NCBI RefSeq assembly: GCF_002946355.1
Contig: NZ_PKOZ01000001.1
Coordinates: 248,001-312,000 of the forward strand
Direction: 5' to 3'
DNA: 64,000 nucleotides
Source of the DNA: Pradoshia eiseniae
Lineage (GTDB): Bacteria; Bacillota; Bacilli; Bacillales; Pradoshiaceae
Both the position numbers and the translations under genes were made by a program. A model generated the notes under the pieces. That model searched no databases, had not been told where the DNA came from, and saw nothing but the letters and a program-made list of their open reading frames with translations. Positions 46,976-56,262 of this stretch are shown here, one piece after another (positions within the stretch are counted from its first letter, which is position 1; the number at the start of each line of letters is the position of its first letter).

Positions 46976-48394
46976 ATGGGAAAACAACAAATTGGTGTCA
47001 TCGGTTTAGCCGTTATGGGCAAAAACCTAGCATTTAATATAGAGAGCCGTGGTTATTCGATTTCCGTTTACAATCGTTCTTCTGATAAGACAGAAGCAAT
47101 GATGAAAGAGGCGGAAGGCAAAAATGTGCTTCCTACATATTCAATTGAGGAGTTCGTCAATTCCCTTGAGAAACCTCGCAAAATCTTGATCATGGTCAAA
47201 GCGGGTGCTGCAACAGATGCGACAATCGCTCAATTGACTCCGCATCTTGATAAGGGTGACATCATTATTGATGGAGGCAACACCTTCTTCAAAGATACGC
47301 AGCGCCGCAATGAAGAGCTCAGCAAACAAGGCTTCTACTTTATCGGTACTGGTGTATCAGGCGGTGAGGAAGGCGCATTAAAAGGACCTTCCATCATGCC
47401 AGGAGGACAAAAAGAGGCTTATGAGCTTGTTGCTCCAATCTTGAAGGCCATCTCTGCAAAAGTTGGTGAAGATGATTGCTGCACTTACATCGGTCCGGAT
47501 GGAGCGGGTCATTATGTGAAAATGGTCCATAACGGCATCGAATACGGAGACATGCAATTGATTTCTGAATCCTATGCTCTTCTCCGTCATATCCTTGGAC
47601 TAAATGCAAAAGAGCTGCATGAGGTGTTCGCTGAGTGGAATAAGGGTGAGCTTGATAGCTATTTGATCGAAATCACGGCTGATATCTTCACGAAAACGGA
47701 TGAGGAAACAGGAAAGCCAATGGTGGACATCATCCTTGATAAAGCTGGCCAAAAAGGTACTGGAAAATGGACAAGCCAAAGTGCGCTTGACCTCGGTGTG
47801 CCGCTTCCAATTATCACGGAGTCTGTATTCGCTCGCTTCTTGTCAGCTTTGAAAGATGAGCGTGTTGCAGCCTCTAAAGTATTATCTGGTCCTGCACGAA
47901 AAGAATTTGCTGGTGATAAACAAGCATTTATTGAGTCCATTCGCAAGGCCCTTTACATGAGCAAAATCTGCTCTTATGCCCAAGGTTTTGCCCAAATGAA
48001 GGCTGCATCCGATGAATTCAACTGGGATCTTCAATATGGAGACATCGCGATGATCTTCCGCGGAGGCTGCATCATTCGCGCCCAATTCCTGCAAAAAATC
48101 AAGGATGCATATGACCGCAATCCAGAGCTAAAGAATCTTCTGCTTGATGAATACTTCAAAGAAATCGTCACAAGCTACCAGGATGCCCTGCGTGAAGTAA
48201 TCGGCACGGCCATCCAAGCTGGAATCCCGGTACCATGCTTCAGCGCTGCCTTATCATATTATGACAGCTACCGTGCTGAAACATTGCCGGCTAATCTATT
48301 GCAGGCACAACGCGATTATTTCGGCGCCCACACATATGAGCGCGTTGACAAAGAAGGCATCTTCCATACAGAGTGGATGGAAGAAGATAAATAA
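46976..48394 (+). CDS. gndA: 6-phosphogluconate dehydrogenase, decarboxylating
   Basis: The 472-aa enzyme oxidises 6-phosphogluconate to ribulose 5-phosphate in the pentose phosphate pathway. The NADP-binding [24 protein letters not shown], catalytic [23 protein letters not shown] and [12 protein letters not shown] are all present. ATG 46976 follows AAAGGA by 9 nt and gives the B. subtilis GndA N-terminus. A terminator follows. Confidence 0.96.
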   Translation: MGKQQIGVIGLAVMGKNLAFNIESRGYSISVYNRSSDKTEAMMKEAEGKNVLPTYSIEEFVNSLEKPRKILIMVKAGAATDATIAQLTPHLDKGDIIIDGGNTFFKDTQRRNEELSKQGFYFIGTGVSGGEEGALKGPSIMPGGQKEAYELVAPILKAISAKVGEDDCCTYIGPDGAGHYVKMVHNGIEYGDMQLISESYALLRHILGLNAKELHEVFAEWNKGELDSYLIEITADIFTKTDEETGKPMVDIILDKAGQKGTGKWTSQSALDLGVPLPIITESVFARFLSALKDERVAASKVLSGPARKEFAGDKQAFIESIRKALYMSKICSYAQGFAQMKAASDEFNWDLQYGDIAMIFRGGCIIRAQFLQKIKDAYDRNPELKNLLLDEYFKEIVTSYQDALREVIGTAIQAGIPVPCFSAALSYYDSYRAETLPANLLQAQRDYFGAHTYERVDKEGIFHTEWMEEDK

Positions 48395-48402
48395 GCAAAA
48401 TG

Positions 48403-48446
48403 AACAAAGAAACTCGCCTTTAAAAATAGGGCGAGTTTCTTTGTTA
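48403..48446 (+). terminator. Terminator after gndA
   Basis: AACAAAGAAACTCGCC, loop TTTAAAAATA, GGGCGAGTTTCTTTGTT. It is nearly symmetrical and may also end the convergent small gene. Confidence 0.85.
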
Positions 48447-48468
48447 TCCATTCGTTTAAAAACAATCG

Positions 48469-48657
48469 TTATGCGGGTATTTTAATGATTTTCTTCACGG
48501 CAAACATAGCGATGGCCCAGCTGACAACACCCATTACACCTGAAGCAGCCCTGCTTACAGCGAAACTATTTACTTCAGGAAAAATATAATAGCTGCCAAT
48601 ACAAAGCAGGATATAAACCATGATTGTTCCAATCAAAATACTGCCTGTCTGTTTCAT
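48469..48657 (-). CDS. Small two-helix membrane protein, function unknown
   Basis: The 62-aa product has two membrane helices (GSILIGTIMVYILLCIGSYY and GVMGVVSWAIAMFAVKK). It is preceded on the minus strand by GGGAGGAAACCTGTT, a strong ribosome-binding site. I do not recognise a family. It is one of three small membrane proteins in a row on this strand. Confidence 0.72.
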   Translation of the reverse strand: MKQTGSILIGTIMVYILLCIGSYYIFPEVNSFAVSRAASGVMGVVSWAIAMFAVKKIIKIPA

Positions 48658-48758
48658 AACAGGTTTCCTCCCATTCCCATATGGTTAGAATAGCTTATTA
48701 ACCTAGAGGAATCTCCCTAGATCACAAGCTAGAAGCATGGCTTTATTTATCCGTAGGA

Positions 48759-48935
48759 TTAGTGATTAGACAAACGTTTTCTTATAATCCCTACAGTAAA
48801 TGCGACGGTTATTATGATTGTTATCCGGTAAATATCGGGTATTGTTTCTTCGGTAAACCAGTAGAAAGCCATCGAAAATATCACGACTGCTATCAGACAA
48901 ACTATATCCACTTTTGTAAGCTTCAATAAAACCAT
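48759..48935 (-). CDS. Small 58-aa membrane protein, function unknown
   Basis: A minus-strand reading of 58 codons starts MVLLKLTKVDIVCLIAVVIF and ends TVGIIRKRLSNH. It has two hydrophobic helices separated by FTEETIPDIYR. GAGAGGAA precedes the ATG by only 2 nt, so the real start may be TTG four codons in. No family recognised. Composition and position among similar genes support it. Confidence 0.55.
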   Translation of the reverse strand: MVLLKLTKVDIVCLIAVVIFSMAFYWFTEETIPDIYRITIIITVAFTVGIIRKRLSNH

Positions 48936-49003
48936 TTCCTCTCTATTCTAGATGCTTTGTTGAAATGAGAAACAGATATCCTCTTTGAAGCATCAAAGAC
49001 TAT

Positions 49004-49288
49004 TTATCTTTCATTTGTAAAGAAGTTCTTATGAAAAAGGCCTTTCAGGAAGCTTAGAATCATCCAACCCTCCATGATTGTAAAGATTCCCACTAAACTA
49101 AACATGGCACCTTCAAACCCTCTTAAAATCTTATAGCCGTAATAAATGATGCCAGCTCCTGCAGCTATAGCCATATAGACAGGGATTTTGGCGATGGGAG
49201 GATGGAAGAACTGTTTAAGAATTAAAGAAAATAGTAAAGCGATCACCATTATGGCACTAGCAAAAAGAAAGGGGATGACAAAAAACAT
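49004..49288 (-). CDS. Small membrane protein, possibly YesK-like
   Basis: The 94-aa product has three hydrophobic helices (residues 2-24, 35-53, 60-85) and a charged tail. It is preceded by TTGGAGGTCATTGC, a good ribosome-binding site. The third helix has the G-x-EG...G...-G spacing seen in YesK-like proteins, but the resemblance is weak. Function unknown. Confidence 0.7.
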   Translation of the reverse strand: MFFVIPFLFASAIMVIALLFSLILKQFFHPPIAKIPVYMAIAAGAGIIYYGYKILRGFEGAMFSLVGIFTIMEGWMILSFLKGLFHKNFFTNER

Positions 49289-49550
49289 GCAATGACCTCC
49301 AATGTCTGCCGCTTAGCTTTCCAATAAGTTGTTCTCTCTACATTGATAAAAATCCTGCTTATGCTTTTATGTATCTTTAGATTTATATCAAATTAGTAAG
49401 TACATCCTTAATGTGCCGGAAAATATCGTGCAGCCTGTTCGCAGGTTACAAAGCATGTTATCTCAAATGATCGCCATTCCACCAGCTTTTATAATAAGAA
49501 GAATAAATGAAGTAATGCTAATTGTTCTTACTGTTCAACATAATACAAAA
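49289..49550. other. Intergenic stretch without recognisable gene
   Basis: About 260 nt between the small membrane gene and the symporter terminator. A 70-codon plus-strand reading here has no ribosome-binding site and runs into the symporter terminator; I do not support it. Confidence 0.5.
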
Positions 49551-49586
49551 AAGAATGCCCCGTATACTCTCAGTTACGGGGCATTC
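49551..49586 (-). terminator. Terminator of the symporter gene
   Basis: On the minus strand GAATGCCCCGTA, loop, TACGGGGCATTC, then TTTTTTG. Confidence 0.93.
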
Positions 49587-49596
49587 ATGTATCTAT

Positions 49597-50790
49597 TCAC
49601 ATCATCTGTTCCAGTGAGTTGGTAGTTGATTTGCCGTCTTTTAGTTGAAAACGCTCAGCAATGGCTGAGATGGCTCCATCTCCTGTTACATTGCAGGCAG
49701 TTCCAAAGCTGTCCTGGGCCAGATAAAGGGCAATCATGAGAGAAAGCATATTATCAGAGAACCCGAGCATGGACTCTAGCAATCCTAATGCAGCCATAAC
49801 AGCGCCTCCAGGGACACCGGGAGCAGCAATCATTGTGACGCCGAGCATGAGAATGAAGGGGAACATTTGGACAAAACTGGCCTCCATACCCTGAAGCATC
49901 ATGACAGCAATCGAACAGCTGACCAATGTAATCGTGCTTCCAGATAAATGAATTGTAGCTAGGAGCGGTACGGTGAAATCAGCGACTTTTTCTTTCACGC
50001 CCATTTTCTTCGTATGCGCTACGGTGACAGGAATCGTCGAAGCAGAGGATTGAGTTCCAAGCGCTGTAAAGTATGCTGGCATCATATTCTTTAACATCCG
50101 ATATGGATTTTTCCTTGAAATCGTTCCAGCTACTGTATATTGCAAGGCTATCATCACTAAATGCAGGATGATGATCATGACAAAAACTTTAGCGAATACG
50201 CTCATAATGGAGGCAATCTGGCCACCCTGTGTCATATTTGCAAATATACCAAAGATATGGATAGGCAATAAAGGAATGATGATTGAATTAATGACCTTGA
50301 CAACAATCTCTTTAAATTCATCCATCACCTTTAGCAAGGCATCGCCTTTAATGGATGCCATCCCTAAGCCAATTGTGAAAGCTACCAGCAAGGCAGTCAT
50401 AACGCCCATGACCGCTGGCATTTCAATTGTGAAGTATGGAGAAAGCAAGGCTTCCTCAGGGCTGGCAAAGCTTTGGCTTGTCTGATTTTGAAGCAATGCA
50501 GGATAGAAAGTCTTTGCGGCAAAAAAGGCCATTAGACCAGCCAGAATAGTCGAAGCATAGGCTAAGCCAGTCGTAATTCCAAGCATTTTTCCGGCGCCTC
50601 TGCCCATTGTGCCAATCCCTGAAGCAATAAAGCCGATAATGATGAATGGGATAATAAATTCCAGAAAACTGCTGAACAAACTGTTAAATGTAGCAAATAG
50701 GCGTACCAGCCATGCCGGGGCAATCATGCCAATACCTATTCCGAGGAAAATAGCTGCGATAATTTTAGGTAAAATCCCAAATTTTTTCAT
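49597..50790 (-). CDS. Dicarboxylate/amino acid:cation symporter (DAACS family)
   Basis: The 397-aa membrane protein has about eight helices and the two re-entrant loop regions of the family: LGTQSSASTIPVT (serine-rich motif) and a C-terminal PGVPGGAVMAALG with QDSFGTACNVTGDGA. These proteins couple Na+ or H+ to uptake of acidic or neutral amino acids or C4-dicarboxylates; the substrate cannot be fixed from sequence. The start is ATG 50790 after TAAGGAGGACAAC; a longer reading to 50838 includes that site. Confidence 0.9.
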   Translation of the reverse strand: MKKFGILPKIIAAIFLGIGIGMIAPAWLVRLFATFNSLFSSFLEFIIPFIIIGFIASGIGTMGRGAGKMLGITTGLAYASTILAGLMAFFAAKTFYPALLQNQTSQSFASPEEALLSPYFTIEMPAVMGVMTALLVAFTIGLGMASIKGDALLKVMDEFKEIVVKVINSIIIPLLPIHIFGIFANMTQGGQIASIMSVFAKVFVMIIILHLVMIALQYTVAGTISRKNPYRMLKNMMPAYFTALGTQSSASTIPVTVAHTKKMGVKEKVADFTVPLLATIHLSGSTITLVSCSIAVMMLQGMEASFVQMFPFILMLGVTMIAAPGVPGGAVMAALGLLESMLGFSDNMLSLMIALYLAQDSFGTACNVTGDGAISAIAERFQLKDGKSTTNSLEQMM

Positions 50791-51038
50791 GTTGTCCTCC
50801 TTAGGTGTACAATTGTTTTTCATATGTGGATTATACACAAGATTGGCTCATATAGTAACCTATTTGCTTGAAAGATTTCGTTTAAAAGGAAAAATCAGAA
50901 TAAATACCCAGATTATCGATGGGGTAGCCATTATAGATAACTAATAGATCTAAAGACGCAAAATGACTGGTTCTAAATGCAAAATCATTATGATACACTG
51001 GAATTGATTTATTATTTGGAAAATTATAGGAGGGGAAA

Positions 51039-51311
51039 ATGACAGCAAATCGAAGTATTTGGATTCCATTATTATTTTGTGCTGCTAGTGTTGTCCTTTG
51101 TGCAATAGCCTTGATAAATACAATGTATTCAACACCTCAAAGATTTTCTGTCACCGGGATGATTCCATGCTTAATAGGTGCGGTTTCTTTTTTGTATATC
51201 AACAAAACAGCCGAAAGGAAGACTAATTTCTTATCAGTCATGCAGATGATGAATGTGCTCTTTATTATCTTCCCTTTTGTAACACTCTTATATTTTTTAA
51301 CAGTATTATAG
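51039..51311 (+). CDS. Small three-helix membrane protein, function unknown
   Basis: The 90-aa product has helices at about residues 8-26, 38-54 and 68-88 and starts after a strong ATAGGAGGGG. I do not recognise a family. It lies alone between the symporter and the ABC-F leader. Confidence 0.72.
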   Translation: MTANRSIWIPLLFCAASVVLCAIALINTMYSTPQRFSVTGMIPCLIGAVSFLYINKTAERKTNFLSVMQMMNVLFIIFPFVTLLYFLTVL

Positions 51312-51425
51312 ATGGAAGGCAATTAGAGGGAAATCAATATGAAGATAGGAAATAGATTTCCATAGTAGGTATACTGCAAAAGGACTCGTGAATAGAAAAC
51401 AGGACCCCTATATTTCATTCGTTTA

Positions 51426-51455
51426 TTGACACTGTCAACAGTGAATGCATATACT
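51426..51455 (+). promoter_or_regulatory. Strong sigma-A promoter of the ABC-F gene
   Basis: TTGACA (51426-51431), 18 nt, TATACT (51450-51455). The spacer carries the dyad CACTGT-CA-ACAGTG (51430-51443), a possible operator. Initiation near 51462 gives a leader of about 258 nt. Confidence 0.75.
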
Positions 51456-51497
51456 TAAAGAAATTAAAGTAAAGGACTGATATGGGACGATGAAATT

Positions 51498-51700
51498 CTA
51501 ATCTGATTTTACAGGCCGTTTTTGAATAAAAAACAGAAACCTGAAAATTGGATTAGTGTGCCCAGTTACCCTTCTTTCAAAGCAGATGACAGATAAGCGA
51601 TCTCCTTATAATACAGGAGGGGCTTGTTCGGTCATTTTTGCGGATAATGGCTCATACATCCCTGAAACAGGTTTCTGTTCAGGGATTTTATTATGCCTAA
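51498..51700 (+). promoter_or_regulatory. Attenuator leader of the ABC-F gene with mini-ORFs
   Basis: The leader contains a stem pairing CTAATCTGATTTT...CAGG (51498-51515) with CCTGAAAATTGGATTAG (51540-51556). Further on AGGAGGGG precedes a 7-codon reading TTG 51624 to TAA 51647, overlapping (TAATG) a 17-codon reading ATG 51647 to TAA 51700 (MAHTSLKQVSVQGFYYA). The terminator-like hairpin at 51659-51692 lies within the second reading. Ribosome-mediated attenuation is known for vmlR and related ABC-F genes; the roles of these mini-ORFs are inference. Confidence 0.6.
51659..51692 (+). terminator. Terminator-like hairpin in the ABC-F leader
   Basis: ATCCCTGA(A)ACAG, loop GTTT, CTGTTCAGGGAT, then TTTATT. 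Twelve base pairs with one bulged A, ending 28 nt before the start codon. Confidence 0.75.
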
Positions 51701-51719
51701 ATTTGAAGAGGTGAATGGG

Positions 51720-53423
51720 ATGAACATTATTAGTCTAAGAGGAATAAAGAAATCCTATGGGGATCATCAGTTGCTTACTAATGTGACATTGACGGTTCAA
51801 GCAAATGAACGAATTGGCCTTATTGGAAAAAATGGCGCTGGAAAGACAACACTCGCCAATATTCTTGCAGGAGACATTGAATGTGATGAGGGAACGCTTG
51901 AATTTAGGAATGAATTTATTAAAATAGGCTATTTGCGCCAATCAGTTGAGTATACATCAAGGACAATGCAAGCCATGGTGGAGGCGAGAGCAGAGGATGG
52001 ATTGTTTACGTTCACGAGCCGCCTGGGAATGGAAAAATTGCCGGCATGGGAGGAAAAGCGTTTTGAGCATTTGAGCGGTGGAGAGCGAATTAAGCTAGCA
52101 TTGGCCTATGTGTGGTCCTCTAAGCCAGATGTGCTTATATTAGATGAGCCCACCAATCATTTAGATCAGGCCGGAATGGATTGGCTTATTGAGGAATTGG
52201 CCAGTTTTGAAGGAGCTGCCATCATCATTTCTCATGACCGGTATTTTCTTGATCAGACAGTTACGAGAATTTTTGAAATCGAAGAGGGAGTAGCGCACGA
52301 ATATAGAGGAAATTATACGTCTTATCGAGCTCAGAAAGAAGAAAGGAGAAGAATTCAGCAGCATCAGTATGAAACACAGCAAAAGGACATCCGCAGAATT
52401 CAGCAGCAAATTGCCCAGCTCACCAATTGGTCTGAGAAGGCACATAGCCAGTCGACGAAGCAGGAGGGATATAAGGAGTATTACCGAGCAAAAGCGAAAA
52501 AAATGGACATTCAAGTGAAGTCCAAGAAGAAACGGCTTGAAGCAGAGCTGAATAAGCATCAGGCAGCAAAGCCAGTTGAAGAGGCAAAAATTGAATTTGA
52601 TTTTCTTGGCAGGGGCAAACATGGAAAACGCCTCCTTGAGGCAAGAGATATAAAGAAAAAATACGGTGAGCGAATTCTCTTTGAGAACAGCCATTTCTAC
52701 ATGAAGCATGGCGAGAAAATCGCCCTTACAGGAGCCAATGGCACAGGTAAGACGACACTTATCAAGATTATCCTGAAGGAGGAGTGCCTTACCTCAGGGG
52801 AACTATGGGCAAGTCCTAGCTTAAAGATCGGCTATATGAGCCAGGATGCAGGCGATCTGCCGTTGGAGAAGAAACCGGTCGATGCCATCGGCTTGCATAG
52901 TCGAGATGAAATTAATAAGGCAAAGACGATACTGGTGAACCTTGGGTTTGACAGGGAACATTTAGACGTGCCAGTCAGTTCCTTATCCCTCGGTCAGCGA
53001 ATTAAAGTAAAACTCACTGGCTTACTTCTCGAAGGATATGATCTGCTCATCCTGGATGAGCCAACGAATCACTTGGACCTTGAAAGCAGGGAACAGCTGG
53101 AGAAAACCTTATCTGTTTATCCAGGTTCGCTATTGGTTGTATCGCATGACCGATTCTTCACGGAGAAGCTATGTACCAAGAAGCTGCATATTGAAAATCG
53201 TCGAATCAGGCGGATTGAAGGGATAAATGTTCATGATCGGCCGAAGCAGGAGAGTCAATCAAATGAGGAAGATTGGATGGTCAATGAGCTGAAATTAACA
53301 GAGGTTCTAGGGAAGCTTAGCAGTCTCAGCCGAGATGATGCATCTTATCAAGAGCTGGAAAAAGAGTTTCAGCGGTTGACGCAGGAAAAATTAATCATGA
53401 GGAATCGGGGTAAGTACTCTTAG
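51720..53423 (+). CDS. ABC-F ribosomal protection protein (VmlR-like)
   Basis: The 567-aa protein has two ABC domains and no membrane domain: first cassette GKNGAGKTT and LSGGERIKLAL, DEPTNHLD; second cassette GANGTGKTT and LSLGQRIKV, DEPTNHLD. The linker LTNWSEKAHSQSTKQEGYKEYYRAK closely resembles that of B. subtilis VmlR, which confers resistance to lincosamides, streptogramin A and pleuromutilins by displacing drugs from the ribosome. ATG 51720 follows AGAGGTG; ATG 51693 is in frame but falls in the attenuator. Resistance is predicted only. Confidence 0.88.
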   Translation: MNIISLRGIKKSYGDHQLLTNVTLTVQANERIGLIGKNGAGKTTLANILAGDIECDEGTLEFRNEFIKIGYLRQSVEYTSRTMQAMVEARAEDGLFTFTSRLGMEKLPAWEEKRFEHLSGGERIKLALAYVWSSKPDVLILDEPTNHLDQAGMDWLIEELASFEGAAIIISHDRYFLDQTVTRIFEIEEGVAHEYRGNYTSYRAQKEERRRIQQHQYETQQKDIRRIQQQIAQLTNWSEKAHSQSTKQEGYKEYYRAKAKKMDIQVKSKKKRLEAELNKHQAAKPVEEAKIEFDFLGRGKHGKRLLEARDIKKKYGERILFENSHFYMKHGEKIALTGANGTGKTTLIKIILKEECLTSGELWASPSLKIGYMSQDAGDLPLEKKPVDAIGLHSRDEINKAKTILVNLGFDREHLDVPVSSLSLGQRIKVKLTGLLLEGYDLLILDEPTNHLDLESREQLEKTLSVYPGSLLVVSHDRFFTEKLCTKKLHIENRRIRRIEGINVHDRPKQESQSNEEDWMVNELKLTEVLGKLSSLSRDDASYQELEKEFQRLTQEKLIMRNRGKYS

Positions 53424-53424
53424 C

Positions 53425-53463
53425 TAAAAAAGTCTGCTAACTATCAGTGTTAGCAGGCTTTTT
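53425..53463 (+). terminator. Terminator after the ABC-F gene
   Basis: AGTCTGCTAAC, loop TATCA, GTGTTAGCAGGCTTTTT. Confidence 0.9.
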
Positions 53464-53477
53464 GCTTGATATTTGCT

Positions 53478-53509
53478 GGGAAACGAGCTCCTATCAAACT
53501 CGTTTTCCT
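53478..53509. other. Hairpin downstream of the MOSC gene
   Basis: GGGAAACGAG and CTCGTTTTCC pair around an 11-nt loop. Neither strand shows a clear T tract. It may still stabilise or end the convergent minus-strand transcript. Confidence 0.5.
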
Positions 53510-53531
53510 ATCTTGTCTATCTATATAACCA

Positions 53532-54266
53532 TTACGTGACTACCCGGACAGCATCTCCTACGCGGATTGTACCAGTTTTTATCACTGAACCGTATACACC
53601 AAAATGATTTTGCCTTGTCTTGGCGATTAATTTTAACAAAGAGGCATCCGCTGTGCCTGTTGAGGGATCGACCGTAATAATCATGCAGCGTTCACAGGGA
53701 TTGTTAATCGATAATTCAATCGTATCGCCGATTAGCAAGCGTTTGCCTATCCAAGTTTCCTCCGCATAGGCCTCATTATCTAGCAATTCCAGTACGAGAT
53801 TGGGACGAAATCTTCTATAATCAACCGGATGTCCCCATTCGTCTGATAAGGATTGGATGGAGGCATCTGTGACAATGAGAAGATGATCCTCCTCAAGCGG
53901 CCCAATTGGTACACATTCCGGCGTATAGGTAATAGGACTGATTTGGCGTCCGGAAATGGATTCAAGCTCTCTCAGAAGGCACGGATCATCCCATTTCATT
54001 CGCCTTCCATCGGGGGATAGAACAGAAATGTCAGGATAGGCATCAAGCCTATCAGGCCCTGTAAACGAAGCCTTGAATGCAGCCATTTGAGGGGCCTGTG
54101 TAATCGTTAGGAATTTACTTGGCCTTGTCTGATCTAAATAGGCATGGCTTCTGTCTCCATATAAACCATAAGACATGATGGATGTTTCATTGACATGTTC
54201 ACCAGTGAATGATTTGACAGGATGGCGGATTAGTTCTTTTACATGCCCGACCAACAAGGCTCTCAC
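53532..54266 (-). CDS. MOSC domain-containing protein
   Basis: The 244-aa protein has an N-terminal MOSC beta-barrel (ELIRHPVKSFTGEHV, MSYGLYGDRSHAYLD) and the C-terminal MOSC core with the conserved cysteine region NNPCERCMIITVDPSTG. MOSC proteins handle sulfur or molybdenum cofactor chemistry; the substrate is unknown. GTG 54266 is 3 nt after the ktrA stop; TTG 54257 after AGGGGTG is an equally possible start. It is the third gene of a ktrB-ktrA-MOSC run. Confidence 0.85.
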   Translation of the reverse strand: MRALLVGHVKELIRHPVKSFTGEHVNETSIMSYGLYGDRSHAYLDQTRPSKFLTITQAPQMAAFKASFTGPDRLDAYPDISVLSPDGRRMKWDDPCLLRELESISGRQISPITYTPECVPIGPLEEDHLLIVTDASIQSLSDEWGHPVDYRRFRPNLVLELLDNEAYAEETWIGKRLLIGDTIELSINNPCERCMIITVDPSTGTADASLLKLIAKTRQNHFGVYGSVIKTGTIRVGDAVRVVT

Positions 54267-54268
54267 CC

Positions 54269-54922
54269 CTATTTATATTTCTTCTTAAATTTATCGATAT
54301 TTGTATTGGAACCGATGAGCAAGAAATCATCTCCAGGCTGCAGCTTCAAATCAGCAAAATGAGAAAGGATTGGTTCTCCATTGCGAAGCACCAAGGAAAC
54401 AGTGATATCGAATTTTCTTGAGAAGTTCATTTCATTCAATGATTTCCCGTGCATCATTTCTGGCACTTCCATTTCAATGGCAGAAATATCCTTTGTAATT
54501 TCAATATATTCAATAACGCCTGTCAGCAATTCTTGGCGGGCAACTTTTCTTCCTGCTTCCTCTTCAGGGAGGATGACCCGATCAGCGCCTAAGCTTTGCA
54601 GGATTTCGCCGATTTCACGATTGTTGGCCTTGGCAATAATTTTCTTGGCTTTCCGCTCCTTCACCTTCTTCGTGATAAGGATTGCGGAATAAGCGTCAGA
54701 GCCAATCGCAATAAACACCGCATTGAATTGGTCAATCTTCAATTCGTCCAGCACATCCCGTTCACGGAAATCGCCAACGATGGCATGAGTAGCATATTCC
54801 TCGAGTAATTCTAAGTCTCGTTCGTCTTTGTCACACACAACCACTTCACAATGCTGTTTGTGAAGTTCCTTAACAATCCCTGTTCCAAACCGTCCGGCTC
54901 CAATGACTAAATATGACTTCAT
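54269..54922 (-). CDS. ktrA: Potassium uptake regulatory subunit KtrA
   Basis: The 217-aa protein has an RCK_N domain with GAGRFGTGIVKELH and the acidic end of the second beta strand (VVCDKDERD), and an RCK_C domain (about residues 135-217). It binds nucleotides, and c-di-AMP by family, and gates the KtrB channel. The start follows AAAGAGGAGAG. It is 26 nt downstream of ktrB. Confidence 0.92.
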   Translation of the reverse strand: MKSYLVIGAGRFGTGIVKELHKQHCEVVVCDKDERDLELLEEYATHAIVGDFRERDVLDELKIDQFNAVFIAIGSDAYSAILITKKVKERKAKKIIAKANNREIGEILQSLGADRVILPEEEAGRKVARQELLTGVIEYIEITKDISAIEMEVPEMMHGKSLNEMNFSRKFDITVSLVLRNGEPILSHFADLKLQPGDDFLLIGSNTNIDKFKKKYK

Positions 54923-54948
54923 GGTTTAACTCTCCTCTTTAACTTAGA

Positions 54949-56262
54949 TTAGCCTACAGCTAAGTCCTCTTTTAAATATCTGGCTTTTGCTTTTTCAACT
55001 TTGAAAATAGTATAGATGAAACTGAAAATACCAATGCGTCCAATGATCATCAGCAATATTAGTATGGTTTTGGAGGGTATGGCCAATTCATTGGTAATTC
55101 CGAAAGACAACCCTGTATTCGTCAATGCTGAGAGAACCTCGAACATGATTGGTTCAAGATCCTGCGGCTGCCAGATCGTCAGTAAGATAGTTGAAATGAA
55201 AAAGAGCGTAATAAAGGTAAAGAAAATCATAAACGACTTATCAATCGTATCCTGTGTGATCGTCTTTCTCATAATCACTACTTCCTTGCGAGATTTGGCT
55301 ACCGATCCAATCTTCGCTAATAAGACAGCGGCGGTCGTCAGCCGAATCCCGCCCCCGGTACTGGAGGAAGCTCCGCCGATGAACATGAGGAACATTAGGC
55401 AAAGGACGGTCGTAATGGATAAGCTAGACACATCAAGGGTGGTCAAGCCCCCATTTCTCGATGTTGCTGAAAAGAAGAAAGCATTGGTCAGCTTGTCCCA
55501 TAAGTTCAGTTCTCTAAGTACATTCGTGGACTCAAACAGGAGATAAAGGACTGTACCCGCAAATAAAAGCAGAAGATGCATGCGAATATTAATGCGTGTA
55601 AACAAGGTCTTTCTTTTTCTGAATGAAAGGATATATTCCATCATCGTCGGATAACCAAGGCTCCCTAAGAATATCGTGATGGCTGTTGTGATGAGGAACA
55701 GATTATTATGCTTAAATGAGACCAAGCTGTCCCCAAAGAGATCAAACCCGGAATTCGTAAAGCTTGCTACCGAGTGAAAGGCGGTCACAAACACAGCATC
55801 ACCGTAATTATCATAGCGCGGTCGTATTTCACCGAAAAGAATGATAAAACAGATGGTTTCCACAATCGATGCGATAATCAAGACTGAAAGCGCAAGGGAT
55901 GTAATGGAGCTTAACTTGTACTGATTCTGGTCCTTGGATAAGAGAAGCATGCTTGAAACCGTAATACGTTTGTCCATCATCAAGAAAAGATAACTGATGA
56001 GGACGACGACTCCGATTCCTCCGAGCTGCATCTCTACCATTAATATAGATTGGCCGACTCTCGTTAGCTCTGCACCAATATCAATGGTACTTAAGCCGGT
56101 CACACTCAAGGCGCTCGTCGATAAGAATAACGAATCAATCACTGATAAATCCCCGGTCTTTGACACAGGGAGCAGATACAAACAGGCGAATACGATGATA
56201 AAGCCTATGTACAAAAAGAAGATCTGCCTAAATGAGTGGATAGAAGATTTGCTTTGCGGCAT
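54949..56262 (-). CDS. ktrB: Potassium uptake channel subunit KtrB (TrkH family)
   Basis: The 437-aa membrane protein has the four M1-P-M2 repeats of the Trk/Ktr family, with selectivity-loop glycines in ALSVTGLST, ASFTNSGFD, SATSRNGGLTT and ALTNTGLSFG. The intramembrane loop glycine-serine cluster GGASSSTGGGIRLTT is also present. It takes up K+ (Na+ coupled in family members) together with KtrA. The start follows ATGGAGATTTTTT. I found no c-di-AMP riboswitch in its 290-nt upstream region. Confidence 0.93.
   Translation of the reverse strand: MPQSKSSIHSFRQIFFLYIGFIIVFACLYLLPVSKTGDLSVIDSLFLSTSALSVTGLSTIDIGAELTRVGQSILMVEMQLGGIGVVVLISYLFLMMDKRITVSSMLLLSKDQNQYKLSSITSLALSVLIIASIVETICFIILFGEIRPRYDNYGDAVFVTAFHSVASFTNSGFDLFGDSLVSFKHNNLFLITTAITIFLGSLGYPTMMEYILSFRKRKTLFTRINIRMHLLLLFAGTVLYLLFESTNVLRELNLWDKLTNAFFFSATSRNGGLTTLDVSSLSITTVLCLMFLMFIGGASSSTGGGIRLTTAAVLLAKIGSVAKSRKEVVIMRKTITQDTIDKSFMIFFTFITLFFISTILLTIWQPQDLEPIMFEVLSALTNTGLSFGITNELAIPSKTILILLMIIGRIGIFSFIYTIFKVEKAKARYLKEDLAVG

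Noticed and set aside
49413-49625. 70-codon plus-strand reading near the symporter terminator
   Set aside because: It starts without a ribosome-binding site and runs through the symporter terminator into the symporter gene.
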